Origin: Haloplanus ruber
GTDB lineage: Archaea > Halobacteriota > Halobacteria > Halobacteriales > Haloferacaceae
Length of the DNA: 64,000 nucleotides
Reading direction: 5' to 3'
Assembly: GCF_024494725.1 (NCBI RefSeq)
Contig: NZ_JANHDK010000001.1
Coordinates: forward strand, 806,001-870,000
The position numbers and the translations under genes are program-made. The notes under the pieces were generated by a model. That model was not told where the DNA came from. It did not search any database and was given only the letters and a program-made list of their open reading frames with translations. Position 1 is the first letter of the stretch; each line of letters opens with the position of its first letter. This document shows positions 43,719 to 51,899 of this stretch, in pieces.

Positions 43719-45125
43719 GTGGTACGAGACGTGACCGACCGCGTCCCGGGGCTGCTCGCGGCGAGCGCGATGGGCGTGTATCTGCTCGTGCTCGTCGGGA
43801 CGACAGTCGCCGTCACGGACGCCGCGGCAACCTGTGGCGCATGGCCGGCGTGTGGTGACGGAACAGCGCTCCCGACGACTGCCGCCGGAGCGCTAGTGAT
43901 CGGCCACCGTCTCGCCGCCGTCGGCGTCGGCTTGCTCGTCCTCCTGGCCGGCGTCGCCGCGTGGCGCGGGAACCGGAGCCGTCGTGTCCGAGCCGCTCTC
44001 GGCGTTTCGATGTGTTGTTACCCCGTTCAGGCCGCCCTCGGAGCTGTCGTCGCCACGAACGGGCCAACCGCCGTCCTCTCGGCCGCCCACCTGCTCGTGG
44101 GCGTCGTCATCTTCGGGGGGCTGGTCGCCGCCCTCGCCTGGACGCTCGAGGCGGACACCGGCGACCCGTCGGACGACCCCGTAACCGACCCGGAGGATCT
44201 CTCTATGCCCGAAGCGCCGGCCGACCCCGAGTCGCCGACACTGCCGGAGGAGCCGGTGGCTCGCGTTCGGGCGGTCGCCGGCGCGTATTTCCGGCTCACG
44301 AAGCCACGGCTGATGTGGCTGCTCTGTCTCGTCGCCTCGGCGGGGATGGCACTCGCTGCCGGCCCGACGCTCGAACCGCGGACGGTGGTTCTGACCCTGC
44401 TCGGCGGCGTCCTCTCTATCGGCGCCAGCGGGACGTTCAACCACGTCCTCGAGCGGGACGTCGACCGACGCATGAACCGCACCAGCGACCGACCCATCGC
44501 GACCGACGTCGTGTCGGTGCGCAACGCACTGATCTTCGCCGGTCTGCTGACCGTCGGCTCGCTCGTCTCGTTTGCCGCAGTCAACCCGCTCGTGGCCGTC
44601 CTCGGCCTCCTCGCTATCGTCTTCTACAGCGTGATCTACACGCTGATTCTGAAGCCCAACACCGTCCAGAACACGGTCATCGGCGGCGCGGCCGGCGCGC
44701 TCCCGGCGCTGATCGGCTGGGCGGCGGTCACGGGATCGGTCGGGCTGGGCGGCCTCGTGCTCGCGACGGTCATCTTCCTGTGGACGCCCGCGCACTTCTA
44801 CAACCTCGCGCTGGCGTACAAGGACGACTACGCTCGCGGCGGGTTCCCGATGATGCCCGTCGTCCGAGGGGAGACCGAGACCCGAAAGCACATCCTCTGG
44901 TGGCTGGCGGCGACACTGGTCGGCGCGGGCGTGCTGGCAACGTGGGAGCCGCTGGGCTGGATCTATGTCCTCACCACCGTCGTACTGGGGGCGGCGTTCC
45001 TCTGGGCGGTCGTACGGCTACACGTCGACCGCACCGAGTCCGCGGCGTTCCGGGCGTTCCACGCCTCGAACGCCTACCTCGGCGCGCTGTTACTCGCAGT
45101 CGTCGTCGACACGCTGGCGCTCTGA
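43719..45125 (+). CDS. ctaB: Haem o synthase with fused CtaA-like N-terminus
   Basis: The 468-residue protein is a fusion. Residues 1-150 have four hydrophobic segments with CGAWPACGDG, GHRLAAVGVGLL and SAAHLLVG, which resemble haem A synthase (CtaA/COX15). A 40-residue Asp/Pro-rich linker follows. Residues 180-468 are a UbiA-type prenyltransferase with YFRLTKPRLM, NHVLERDVDRRMNRTSDRP (the Mg-diphosphate DxxxD) and DDYARGGFPMMP. It should farnesylate haem B to haem O and perhaps oxidise it to haem A for the terminal oxidase. The start is GTG at 43719, or GTG at 43731. It is divergent from coxB. Confidence 0.88.
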   Translation: MVRDVTDRVPGLLAASAMGVYLLVLVGTTVAVTDAAATCGAWPACGDGTALPTTAAGALVIGHRLAAVGVGLLVLLAGVAAWRGNRSRRVRAALGVSMCCYPVQAALGAVVATNGPTAVLSAAHLLVGVVIFGGLVAALAWTLEADTGDPSDDPVTDPEDLSMPEAPADPESPTLPEEPVARVRAVAGAYFRLTKPRLMWLLCLVASAGMALAAGPTLEPRTVVLTLLGGVLSIGASGTFNHVLERDVDRRMNRTSDRPIATDVVSVRNALIFAGLLTVGSLVSFAAVNPLVAVLGLLAIVFYSVIYTLILKPNTVQNTVIGGAAGALPALIGWAAVTGSVGLGGLVLATVIFLWTPAHFYNLALAYKDDYARGGFPMMPVVRGETETRKHILWWLAATLVGAGVLATWEPLGWIYVLTTVVLGAAFLWAVVRLHVDRTESAAFRAFHASNAYLGALLLAVVVDTLAL

Positions 45126-45171
45126 CTCACCAAGGGTAAAGGGTAAGCCGGTGGCCGTTGCCAACGGGTGT

Positions 45172-46326
45172 ATGGAGAACGTAGCGATCATCGGCGCGTC
45201 GATGACGCAGTTCGGCCAGCGGGACGGCTGGGTCCTCGACTTGCTTTCGGAGGCCGGAACAGCGTGTCTCGACGACGCTGGTGTCTCACCGGATGTGATC
45301 GATCACCTCTATGTCTCGAACATGGCAAGCGGTGAGTTTGAGGGACAGACGGGCATCATGAACGCCGTCGCTCACGACCTGGCGGCGATGCCCGCCTACA
45401 CCGCCCGTATCGATCAGACGAGTTCGAGCGGCGGGGCCGGAGTCAAACACGCCTGGCAGTCGGTCGCCAGCGGCGCCAGCGACATGACCCTGCTCGTCGG
45501 CGCAGAGAAGATGACTCACCGGACCACCCCGGAGGCGACGGACGTTATCGCCTCCATCACCCACCCGATGGAGTACAAACACGGCGTGACGCTGCCGAGT
45601 TTCGCCGGCCTCACCGCGCGGCTCTACCTCGATACGTACGATGCCCCACGCGAGAGCCTCGGCAAAGTGGCGGTGAAGAACCACCGCCACGGCGTCCACA
45701 ACGAACACGCCCAGTTCCAGAAGGAGGTCGACCTGGAGACGGTCCTGGAGTCACCGATGGTCGCTGATCCGCTCCGACTCTACGACTTCTGTCCCATCAC
45801 CGACGGGAGCGCGGCGCTCATGTTCTGTCCCGAGTCGGTCGCGAAGGAGTACACCGACGACTACGTACTCGTCCCTGGCGTCGGCGGCGCGACGGACACC
45901 CACGTCGTCCACGAGCGTGCGGACCCGACGACGATGCGTGGCGTCGTCGAGTCAAGCAACATCGCCTACGACATGGCGGACCTCGGACCCGAGGACGTCG
46001 ACGTCGCTGAACTCCACGACATGTTCACCATCCTCGAATTTCTCCAGAGCGAGGATCTCGGCTTCTTCGAGAAAGGCGAGGGCTGGAAGGCAGTCGAGGA
46101 GGGCCGCACCGAGATGGGCGGCGACCTCCCGATCAACCCCTCGGGCGGCCTGAAGTCGAAGGGCCACCCGCTCGGCGCGAGCGGCGTCGCCCAGGTGTAC
46201 GAAATCTACGAACAACTGCTCGGCGAGGCCGGCAAGCGGCAGGTCGACGACGCCGACACCGGGTTGGCGTGTAACGTCGGCGGCTTTGGCAACTGCGTCA
46301 TCACCACCCTCATGGAGGCAGTCTAA
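45172..46326 (+). CDS. Thiolase-superfamily acetyl-CoA acyltransferase
   Basis: The 384-residue protein has the non-degradative archaeal thiolase layout: VAIIGASMTQFGQ at the start, the TSSSGGAGVKHAW segment in the catalytic Cys region (the usual Cys is Ser/Ser-Gly here, as in SCP2-type thiolases), then EMHD-like ELHDMFT, SGGLKSKGHPLGASG with catalytic His, and the terminal CNVGGFGNC with a late Cys. Such proteins condense acetyl-CoA and usually need the DUF35 protein encoded next. The stop overlaps the start of that gene (TAATG). Acetoacetyl-CoA for mevalonate or PHA is the likely product. Confidence 0.85.
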   Translation: MENVAIIGASMTQFGQRDGWVLDLLSEAGTACLDDAGVSPDVIDHLYVSNMASGEFEGQTGIMNAVAHDLAAMPAYTARIDQTSSSGGAGVKHAWQSVASGASDMTLLVGAEKMTHRTTPEATDVIASITHPMEYKHGVTLPSFAGLTARLYLDTYDAPRESLGKVAVKNHRHGVHNEHAQFQKEVDLETVLESPMVADPLRLYDFCPITDGSAALMFCPESVAKEYTDDYVLVPGVGGATDTHVVHERADPTTMRGVVESSNIAYDMADLGPEDVDVAELHDMFTILEFLQSEDLGFFEKGEGWKAVEEGRTEMGGDLPINPSGGLKSKGHPLGASGVAQVYEIYEQLLGEAGKRQVDDADTGLACNVGGFGNCVITTLMEAV

Positions 46327-46682
46327 TGATGGAAGCGTATCAGTATCCCGACGGCAGCATCACCTACCCGGGCCACCCCATCGGTCCCGGCGGCGAGGAA
46401 CCGGTCGATACGGTCGATCTCAGCGAGTACACCGCCGAGGTCGTCACGTGGACGACGAGTATGGCCGCCCCACCGGGCGTCCGGGAGCCGAACACCCTCG
46501 CCATCGTCGAGTTCGACGTGGACGGTGAACCAGTTCGCGCACTCGGCGGCGTGACGACCGACGACATCGACATCGGCGACGAGGTGCGCCCGGTGTACGT
46601 CGAGGAACTCCGAGAACCCGGTGCCGGCATCCGCGAACCGGAGAGTCAAGACTGGGACGGCTACCGGTTCGAACCAGTCTAA
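46326..46682 (+). CDS. DUF35 OB-fold thiolase partner
   Basis: The 118-residue protein is a DUF35 acyl-CoA-binding OB-fold protein: the OB strands EVVTWTTSMAAPPGVREPNTLAIVEF and DDIDIGDEVRPVYVEEL are clear. The N-terminal zinc ribbon seen in many members is missing its cysteines (PDGSITYPGHP). Its start overlaps the stop of the thiolase, which strongly supports a joint complex; in archaea the pair channels acetoacetyl-CoA to HMG-CoA synthase. No HMG-CoA synthase is nearby in the window. Confidence 0.85.
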   Translation: MMEAYQYPDGSITYPGHPIGPGGEEPVDTVDLSEYTAEVVTWTTSMAAPPGVREPNTLAIVEFDVDGEPVRALGGVTTDDIDIGDEVRPVYVEELREPGAGIREPESQDWDGYRFEPV

Positions 46683-46705
46683 CGTCGGCCGTTTCCCGCC
46701 ACAGT

Positions 46706-47194
46706 ATGCCCTCCTTCCGGACGAAACGCGGACGGTGTCACCTCGACGACGGTCGCCTGCACCTGGAATCCAGCCTACGCGGCCAGTTTCGACGCTATCG
46801 TGAGGGGAACCGACTCCTGTTTTATACCGCCGTTGCTGGCGTCCTCGCGGGTATCGGCTTCGTCGTCGGCAAACTGTTGGCCGGCGACCTGCGAACGCTC
46901 CTCCTCGTCGGCGCGATTGCCGTTCTCGTCGTCGGGGTCGCACGCGCGAGCAACTATTTACGGGGATTCACGACGGCCGACGAGGTTCCGCTGGCGGCCA
47001 TCGAGTACGTCCGACCGGTGCGGGGAACGAAGGGGCTGACCCGGCCGCGGTTCGTCATCGTGTACGCCACCGACGGCAACACGCGGCGACGGTACGTGAT
47101 GATGCCGTCGCTGTGGCTGTCGTACGGCGAGGCGGAGTTTCAGCGCGCGACCGAGATGTTCCGCGATGCGGGTCTCACGATCCGCGAGGACTGA
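46706..47194 (+). CDS. Membrane protein, two TM segments, unknown
   Basis: The 162-residue protein starts MPSFRTKRGRCHLDDG and has two hydrophobic segments (about residues 38-58 and 62-82: LLFYTAVAGVLAGIGFVVG and TLLLVGAIAVLVVGVAR), then a soluble C-terminal part with TRPRFVIVYATDG and LWLSYGEAEFQRATEMFRDAGL. The layout, a short soluble head, a TM hairpin and a PH-like beta domain, is common in haloarchaeal unnamed proteins. It is 23 bp after the DUF35 gene on the same strand, so it may share its transcript. Convergent with phaJ by a 2-bp gap. Confidence 0.65.
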   Translation: MPSFRTKRGRCHLDDGRLHLESSLRGQFRRYREGNRLLFYTAVAGVLAGIGFVVGKLLAGDLRTLLLVGAIAVLVVGVARASNYLRGFTTADEVPLAAIEYVRPVRGTKGLTRPRFVIVYATDGNTRRRYVMMPSLWLSYGEAEFQRATEMFRDAGLTIRED

Positions 47195-47196
47195 AC

Positions 47197-47829
47197 TTAC
47201 TCGTCGGGCGCGTCGTCGATGAGGACGATGGCTTCGCCGTCGATGACGGTTTCACCGTCCTCGTCCTCGACGACGGTGGTGAGCCGATAACGGCCGTCGC
47301 CGAGATCCTCGACGACCTCACAGATGGCGGTTACCGTCTCGTCTACGTCGACCGGACCGAGGAACTGCAGATCCTGCGAGAGGTAGATCGTCAGTCCGGG
47401 GAGTCGGGCCAGCGCGGCGCTGATGAGTCCGGAGACGAGCGTCCCGTGGACGATGCGCCGGCCGAAGCGGGTCTGCTCGGCGAAGTCGTCGTCGAGGTGG
47501 AGGCGGTTCGTGTCGCCGCTCGCGTCGGCGAACTCGCCAATCTCGCGCTCGGTCAACTGTTTCGAAAAGCGGATGCGGTCGCCGACGCTGACGATGCCGT
47601 CGCCGTCGTCGGCGTGTTCGAACGTCCAGTCGGACTTCGAGTACGTCACGCCGGGTGTCACCGGCGGCTGACGGTCGGACTCGTCCGCCTCGCCGTTGGC
47701 CGTGAGCATCGCCCGGTTGGCCGCCATCATGCTGCTGTAGAAGTGCTCGACGCTGTTCGAGAAGTGTTTGCCTGATTCTACCCACGCGTCCGTGAGACTA
47801 CCTATCGGGGTCTGTGATCGTTCCTGCAT
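47197..47829 (-). CDS. phaJ: MaoC-type (R)-enoyl-CoA hydratase
   Basis: The 210-residue protein has an N-terminal tail of about 65 residues (MQERSQTPIGSLTDAW and a helical region), then a MaoC hot-dog domain whose hydratase 2 motif is GDTNRLHLDDDFAEQTRFGRRIVHG with the Asp/His pair. It turns trans-2-enoyl-CoA into (R)-3-hydroxyacyl-CoA, the monomer for PHA. It is divergent from phaRPEC, with a shared control region of about 150 bp. PhaJ in a PHA locus is a known arrangement in haloarchaea. The ATG at 47829 lies about 32 nt after a TATA-like CTTTAA. Confidence 0.88.
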   Translation of the reverse strand: MQERSQTPIGSLTDAWVESGKHFSNSVEHFYSSMMAANRAMLTANGEADESDRQPPVTPGVTYSKSDWTFEHADDGDGIVSVGDRIRFSKQLTEREIGEFADASGDTNRLHLDDDFAEQTRFGRRIVHGTLVSGLISAALARLPGLTIYLSQDLQFLGPVDVDETVTAICEVVEDLGDGRYRLTTVVEDEDGETVIDGEAIVLIDDAPDE

Positions 47830-47860
47830 CGTGTATCTCTCTGTTGTTGGTGCTGGCCGG

Positions 47861-47866
47861 TTAAAG
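47861..47866 (-). promoter_or_regulatory. TATA-like element for phaJ
   Basis: CTTTAA on the minus strand, about 32 nt before the phaJ ATG. It is a probable promoter core. Confidence 0.45.
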
Positions 47867-47918
47867 ACTGGTCGCTTTTCTCGCCGGGTACACCCGGTCG
47901 AAACCATGCGACGTCTTT

Positions 47919-47936
47919 GAGTGGTATAGAGTGGTA
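47919..47936 (+). promoter_or_regulatory. Direct repeat GAGTGGTA x2, candidate PhaR operator
   Basis: GAGTGGTA occurs at 47919-47926 and again at 47929-47936, with a period of 10 bp, that is, one helical turn. It lies 8-34 bp upstream of the putative phaR TATA (47945-47953), in the divergent region. This is a good place for a DNA-binding regulator such as PhaR, but binding is inference. Confidence 0.4.
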
Positions 47937-47944
47937 ACGAAAGT

Positions 47945-47953
47945 AAAGCTTAT
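47945..47953 (+). promoter_or_regulatory. TATA-like element for phaR
   Basis: AAAGCTTAT lies about 33 nt before the ATG of phaR, with the usual spacing for the phaRPEC promoter. Confidence 0.45.
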
Positions 47954-47982
47954 GCCTGTGGCCGGCGTGGAGTGTAACAAGG

Positions 47983-48297
47983 ATGACGCGAGACGAGGAC
48001 GATGGGTCGCCGTCGTGGCCCCCGATGCCGTTCGCCCAGGGGTTTCAGGACGCCAGCGAAGAGGCAGTCGAACAACAGATGCAGCTGTTCAAACAGTTCA
48101 TGTCGGGCGGTGCCGGGAGCGGGTTCGACGGGTTCTCGCAACTGAGCGCGATGAGCATGGGCACGGCGATGTTCAAGACCCGCGTACAAAGCGGGGGTCG
48201 CATCAGCATTCCCGATGCCGAGCGCGAGACGCTCGACATCGAGGACGGCGACATCGTCCAGACGATCGTCATCCCCGTCAAACGAAACTCCGAGTGA
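47983..48297 (+). CDS. phaR: PHA synthesis regulator PhaR (AbrB-like)
   Basis: The 104-residue protein has a helical N-terminal part (PFAQGFQDASEEAVEQQMQLFKQFMSG, probably for granule or PhaP contact) and a C-terminal AbrB/SpoVT-type beta domain (about 62-104) with SGGRISIPDAERETLDIEDGDIVQTIVIP. In haloarchaea PhaR both binds granules and represses the pha genes. It is first in phaR-phaP-phaE-phaC and only 6 bp ahead of phaP. A direct repeat upstream (47919-47936) could be its operator. Confidence 0.85.
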   Translation: MTRDEDDGSPSWPPMPFAQGFQDASEEAVEQQMQLFKQFMSGGAGSGFDGFSQLSAMSMGTAMFKTRVQSGGRISIPDAERETLDIEDGDIVQTIVIPVKRNSE

Positions 48298-48303
48298 AAT
48301 CCA

Positions 48304-48774
48304 ATGAGTACTACCAACCCCCTCAGTTCAGCGTTCCAGCTGCAACGTACGATGATCGAACAGACCCGCCGCGCCGCCGAGACCGGCGTCGACGCACAGC
48401 GCTCCGCGATGGAGACCTGGTTCGGCTCCTTCGAGTCGGCCAAGTCGGCCCAGAAAAGCGGCGTGACGCTTTCGAAGACGGCCGTCGAGGCCTACCTCGA
48501 CGGGCTGAAGTCCGTCTACCCCGAGGATTCCGTTGCGGAACTCGAAGCGGCCGTCGACGAGCAGTTCGAGGCCGTCGACGAGATCCACGAGGACGCCTGG
48601 CAGTCCTTCGTTCAGGGCCTCGACGAGGCCGAAGCGACCTACGACGAGATGACCGAGATGCAACTCGAACTGCTCGCTGACGGCTTCGACGCCGTCGAGC
48701 AGGTCCAGGCCGAGGCCGAGGAGACGACCGAAGAAGCCGTCGCCTCCGCCGAGGAACTGACAGAGTCCGCGTAA
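48304..48774 (+). CDS. phaP: PHA granule phasin PhaP
   Basis: The 156-residue, all-helical, acidic protein lies between phaR and phaE. It has the amphipathic helices of phasins (LQRTMIEQTRRAAETGVDAQRSAMETW, then WQSFVQGLDEAEATYDEM) and an acidic Ala/Glu tail. Phasins coat the surface of polyester granules, control their size and can recruit other proteins. The identification rests on context plus the helical, repeat-free composition; length matches haloarchaeal PhaP. It begins 6 bp after phaR. Confidence 0.85.
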   Translation: MSTTNPLSSAFQLQRTMIEQTRRAAETGVDAQRSAMETWFGSFESAKSAQKSGVTLSKTAVEAYLDGLKSVYPEDSVAELEAAVDEQFEAVDEIHEDAWQSFVQGLDEAEATYDEMTEMQLELLADGFDAVEQVQAEAEETTEEAVASAEELTESA

Positions 48775-48813
48775 CCGCAGCCTATTCCACCCCGAACCCC
48801 CTATTTCAATACG

Positions 48814-49356
48814 ATGACCAACGATGCCAGCGGGACGTTCGACGGACAGATGGACGCATTCCTCGAACGCATGACCGAGACGTATATGAACGCCCTCGAC
48901 CGGAACCTCGACGCCCAGTCGGCGTTTCTCGAATCCTGGATGGATTCGATGGAGGACAACCTCTCCGAGGAGCGGATTCAGGAGGGCTACGAGGGCTCGA
49001 TGCGCGCCTACGAGGCGTGGATGGACGCCGCGGAAACCTCCTTCGAGCGCATGGGCGCGGCCTTCGACGGCGAGGACGTCGAGGCGGAGGAGTTCCGCGA
49101 CATCTGGCTCTCCTCGGCCAACGAGGCGTTCAAGGAGATGATGACGACGACGGCCTTCGCCGCGGCGACGGGCCAGACCGTCGAAGAGGCGATGAACATG
49201 CGACAGAATATCGACGAGGCGTCCGAGGAGACGCTTCACGCCCTCAACTTTGCGACGGTCGGCGACGTGCGTGAGGTTGGTGAACGGCTCGTCGAACTGG
49301 AGCGCCGACAACACTCCATCGAACAGAAGCTGGATCGGTTGCTCGACGAACAATGA
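48814..49356 (+). CDS. phaE: PHA synthase subunit PhaE
   Basis: The 180-residue helical protein is the PhaE partner of the class III synthase: a helical N-terminal part ([20 protein letters not shown]), a central [23 protein letters not shown] and the late [39 protein letters not shown] coiled coil. Haloarchaeal PhaE is smaller than the bacterial one, and this length fits. Its stop overlaps the start of phaC by 4 bp (ATGA), so the two are translated together as a complex. Confidence 0.88.
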   Translation: MTNDASGTFDGQMDAFLERMTETYMNALDRNLDAQSAFLESWMDSMEDNLSEERIQEGYEGSMRAYEAWMDAAETSFERMGAAFDGEDVEAEEFRDIWLSSANEAFKEMMTTTAFAAATGQTVEEAMNMRQNIDEASEETLHALNFATVGDVREVGERLVELERRQHSIEQKLDRLLDEQ

Positions 49357-50726
49357 ACCCCTTCACATTCCCGTTGGACGCGCAGCGCGACCTCTGGGAG
49401 CGCGCGGCCGAGGACGCGTCGTCGGTCGGTGCCATCCCCGACGGACTGGAGACGATGGCGGAAGTAGAGGTCGGCGAGACGCCGAGTGAGGTGGTCTACC
49501 GCGAGAACAAGCTCGAACTCCACCGCTACGAGCCGCTGGTGCCTGAGGAGGAGCGCCACGACGTGCCCATCCTGTTCGTCTACGCGCTCATCAACCGCCC
49601 GTACATTCTCGACCTCCAGTCGGATCGGAGCGTGATCCGGCGGATGCTCGAAGCCGGCTTCGACGTCTACATGATCGACTGGGGCGAACCCTCCGAACTC
49701 GACACCGCCCTGTCGCTGAACGACTACGTGAACCGCTACATCGACAACTGCGTCGACGAGGTGCGAGAGCGCTCCGACCAGGACGCGATCAACGTCCTCG
49801 GCTACTGCATGGGCGGGACGATGAGCGTGATGTACGCGTCGCTTCACCCCGAGAAAGTCCGCAATCTCGGCCTGATGGCCGCCGGTCTCTGTTTCGACGG
49901 CACCGGTGGCATCCTCGAGATGTGGGGCGACGAGGAGTTTTTCAGCCCGGGCGCTATCGTCGACACCTTCGGCAATGTGCCCGCCGAGTTCCTCGACGTC
50001 GGCTTCGCGCTGATGGACCCTGTCCACAACTACGTCACGAAGTACGGCAACCTCTACGACAACATCGACGACGAGGACTTCGTGAAGAACTTCGCCCGGA
50101 TGGAGCGGTGGCTCAACGACCCCATCGACGTCGCTGGAGCCGCCTACCGGGAGTTCCTCGAGGACATCTACCAAGACAACAAGCTCTACCGTAACGAACT
50201 CGAACTGAACGGGGAGCAGGTCGACCTCGGGAACATCACCATGCCCGTGTTGCAGGTGATCGGCGAGTACGATCACCTCATCCCGCCGGAGGCGAGCAAG
50301 CCCTTCAACGAGACGGTCGCCAGCGACGACACCGAGATCATGGAGTTCTCGACCGGTCACATCGGGCTCTCCGTGTCGAGTTCCACCCACGAACACCTCT
50401 GGCCGGACGTAGCCGAGTGGTTCGCCGAGCGCTCGGTCACGACGGAGGAGTCCGCTCCCGAAGTCGCCGACGAACCGCCCACGGCCGACACCCCCGACGC
50501 CGCCGTCGCCGAGGACGTGGAGACGACGGAGGCAGACGTCGCGGGCACCGACCTGCAGGAACTCGGCGGTATCGGCCCGGCGTACGCGGAACGCCTGACG
50601 GCCGCGGGCGTCACCTCCGTGGAGACGCTCGCCGACGCCGAACCCGCCACGCTCTCCGCCGACACCGACATCGACGAAGGCCGCATCCGACGGTGGATCG
50701 ACGCGGCGAGCGAACACACGTCGTAG
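49353..50726 (+). CDS. phaC: Class III PHA synthase PhaC with HhH tail
   Basis: The 457-residue alpha/beta hydrolase polymerises (R)-3-hydroxyacyl-CoA. The catalytic triad is Cys152 in GYCMGG (a lipase-like box with Cys for Ser), Asp307 in GEYDHLIP and His336 in STGHIGL. After about residue 365 comes an acidic, Ala/Thr/Glu/Asp-rich linker and then a helix-hairpin-helix-like module (about 400-457) with [20 protein letters not shown] and a second hairpin-like half. A C-terminal extension is known for haloarchaeal PhaC, but the HhH form is notable because such modules usually bind DNA. phaE precedes it with a 4-bp overlap. Confidence 0.92.
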   Translation: MNPFTFPLDAQRDLWERAAEDASSVGAIPDGLETMAEVEVGETPSEVVYRENKLELHRYEPLVPEEERHDVPILFVYALINRPYILDLQSDRSVIRRMLEAGFDVYMIDWGEPSELDTALSLNDYVNRYIDNCVDEVRERSDQDAINVLGYCMGGTMSVMYASLHPEKVRNLGLMAAGLCFDGTGGILEMWGDEEFFSPGAIVDTFGNVPAEFLDVGFALMDPVHNYVTKYGNLYDNIDDEDFVKNFARMERWLNDPIDVAGAAYREFLEDIYQDNKLYRNELELNGEQVDLGNITMPVLQVIGEYDHLIPPEASKPFNETVASDDTEIMEFSTGHIGLSVSSSTHEHLWPDVAEWFAERSVTTEESAPEVADEPPTADTPDAAVAEDVETTEADVAGTDLQELGGIGPAYAERLTAAGVTSVETLADAEPATLSADTDIDEGRIRRWIDAASEHTS

Positions 50727-50769
50727 GCCGTCTCCCGCCTGCCGACGACCTATCTTCTCTCGATGTTTC

Positions 50770-50898
50770 TCGCCCCACGTCGGATTGTACCGATTGTTTG
50801 TATGCGATTGATGTATTAACACATATTATCAGTTTTGACGATATGATGAATATGTTGGAAGCACTTATTACTTAGAAAGAGAACATTTCGGGTAGATC
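50770..50898. promoter_or_regulatory. AT-rich block upstream of the small wHTH gene
   Basis: The sequence between the phaC stop and the 50899 gene is strikingly AT-rich (TATTAACACATATTATCAGTTTTGACGATATG and similar), unlike the rest of the window. It holds an apparent TATA (CTTATTACT, 50865-50873) about 28 nt before the ATG at 50899. A 10-codon frame MMNMLEALIT ends in it, probably by chance. It is a promoter and perhaps an operator region. Confidence 0.5.
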
Positions 50899-51150
50899 AT
50901 GAGCACGACGCAGAATACCGCTCGAACGGCCGTTCCAACCCTCGACAGCTTCGACGTTCCCGACGACCTCACCGCGACCGACTCCAAGTTGGTGTACCTC
51001 TTTGTCACCGTCTCCGACGGCGTCACCGTCGACGACCTCCAGTCGACGCTCGACATGCGGAAGATCAGCCTCTTTCCGGTCCTCGACACCCTCACGGATC
51101 GGGGCCTGATCGACCGCGTCGATGACGAGTACGTCAGTTCGGCGTCGTAG
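50899..51150 (+). CDS. Small winged-helix DNA-binding protein
   Basis: The 83-residue protein has a disordered N-terminus (MSTTQNTARTAVPTLDSFDVP) and a winged-helix core: DSKLVYLFVTVSDGVTVDDLQSTLDMRKISLFPVLDTLTDRGLIDRVDDEYVS, in which the DDLQS...DMRKISLFPVLDTL part is the recognition helix region and the end is the wing. It resembles TrmB-like haloarchaeal regulators. The promoter block upstream is unusually AT-rich, which suggests autoregulation. It follows the PHA operon and might control it, but no evidence links the two. Confidence 0.75.
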   Translation: MSTTQNTARTAVPTLDSFDVPDDLTATDSKLVYLFVTVSDGVTVDDLQSTLDMRKISLFPVLDTLTDRGLIDRVDDEYVSSAS

Positions 51151-51152
51151 GC

Positions 51153-51869
51153 CTACTCCTCAGCGTCGTCGGCCCCGTCGTCCTCCAGTGATTCCTTTAT
51201 CGAGGCCAGTTCCGCGTCGACGTCGACATCCACGTCAGCCGACTCGTCTGTGACGTCCCCGTCGTCTTCCTCACGGACGTCGATAGCGACGCCCCGTTCG
51301 TCGGCCGCCGACTCGGACCGATCCCGCTGCTCTGGCTCTGGCCCCCGCTCCCTGTCGCGCTCTGCCCCCCGCTCCTCGTCGATGGACGCCAGTCGCTCGT
51401 CGATGTCGGCCGTCAGCGACCGGGCGTCCGCGACGACCGACGCTGCCGCCGACTCCTCGGGGAGGTCCGCGCCGGTGAGCGCCGCACGGAGATCAGCGAG
51501 TGTCTCCCGGAGCGTCGCCGTGTCGGGTGCCTCCGACGCCCCCAGACGGTCCCGAATCCGATCCTCGGTCGGTCCCGGCCCGGCGAGTCGAAGCACCGCT
51601 CGAAGTAGTTCGAGCGACTGAACCGTGGCTTCGAGCACAGCGACGAGTGTGGGGATGGTGTACTGCTCGGTGAACCGAATGATCTCGCCGGGCGTCGGCG
51701 GCCGGCGGGGTGGCAACACGCTCTCACGACGCCCACGGCGTTCCCCCGCTCCCCCGCCGCGCACGTCGTCCTCGACGGCCGACCGGAGATCAGTAAGTGT
51801 CTCTTCCAACTCCGCGAGCAGCACCGCGAGCTCCTCCGTCTCGTCCGGGGTCTCGTCGTCGCGACTCAT
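51153..51869 (-). CDS. Haloarchaeal acidic helical protein, unknown
   Basis: The 238-residue protein has an N-terminal coiled-coil-like helix (TEELAVLLAELEETLTDLRSAVEDD), a basic Arg/Gly linker, a PPTPGEIIRFTEQYTIPTLVAVLEATVQSLELLRAVLRLAG helical core, and a very acidic tail with many Asp/Glu (RDRERGPEPEQRDRSE, EDDGDVTDESADVDVDVDAELASIKES). I know this as a conserved haloarchaeal family of unknown function. It is convergent with the wHTH gene (3 bp apart), so the two are not one operon. It has no membrane segment longer than ~18 residues. Confidence 0.65.
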   Translation of the reverse strand: MSRDDETPDETEELAVLLAELEETLTDLRSAVEDDVRGGGAGERRGRRESVLPPRRPPTPGEIIRFTEQYTIPTLVAVLEATVQSLELLRAVLRLAGPGPTEDRIRDRLGASEAPDTATLRETLADLRAALTGADLPEESAAASVVADARSLTADIDERLASIDEERGAERDRERGPEPEQRDRSESAADERGVAIDVREEDDGDVTDESADVDVDVDAELASIKESLEDDGADDAEE

Positions 51870-51899
51870 ACCGTCACTTGCGCCCGAAGGCGCATATAG

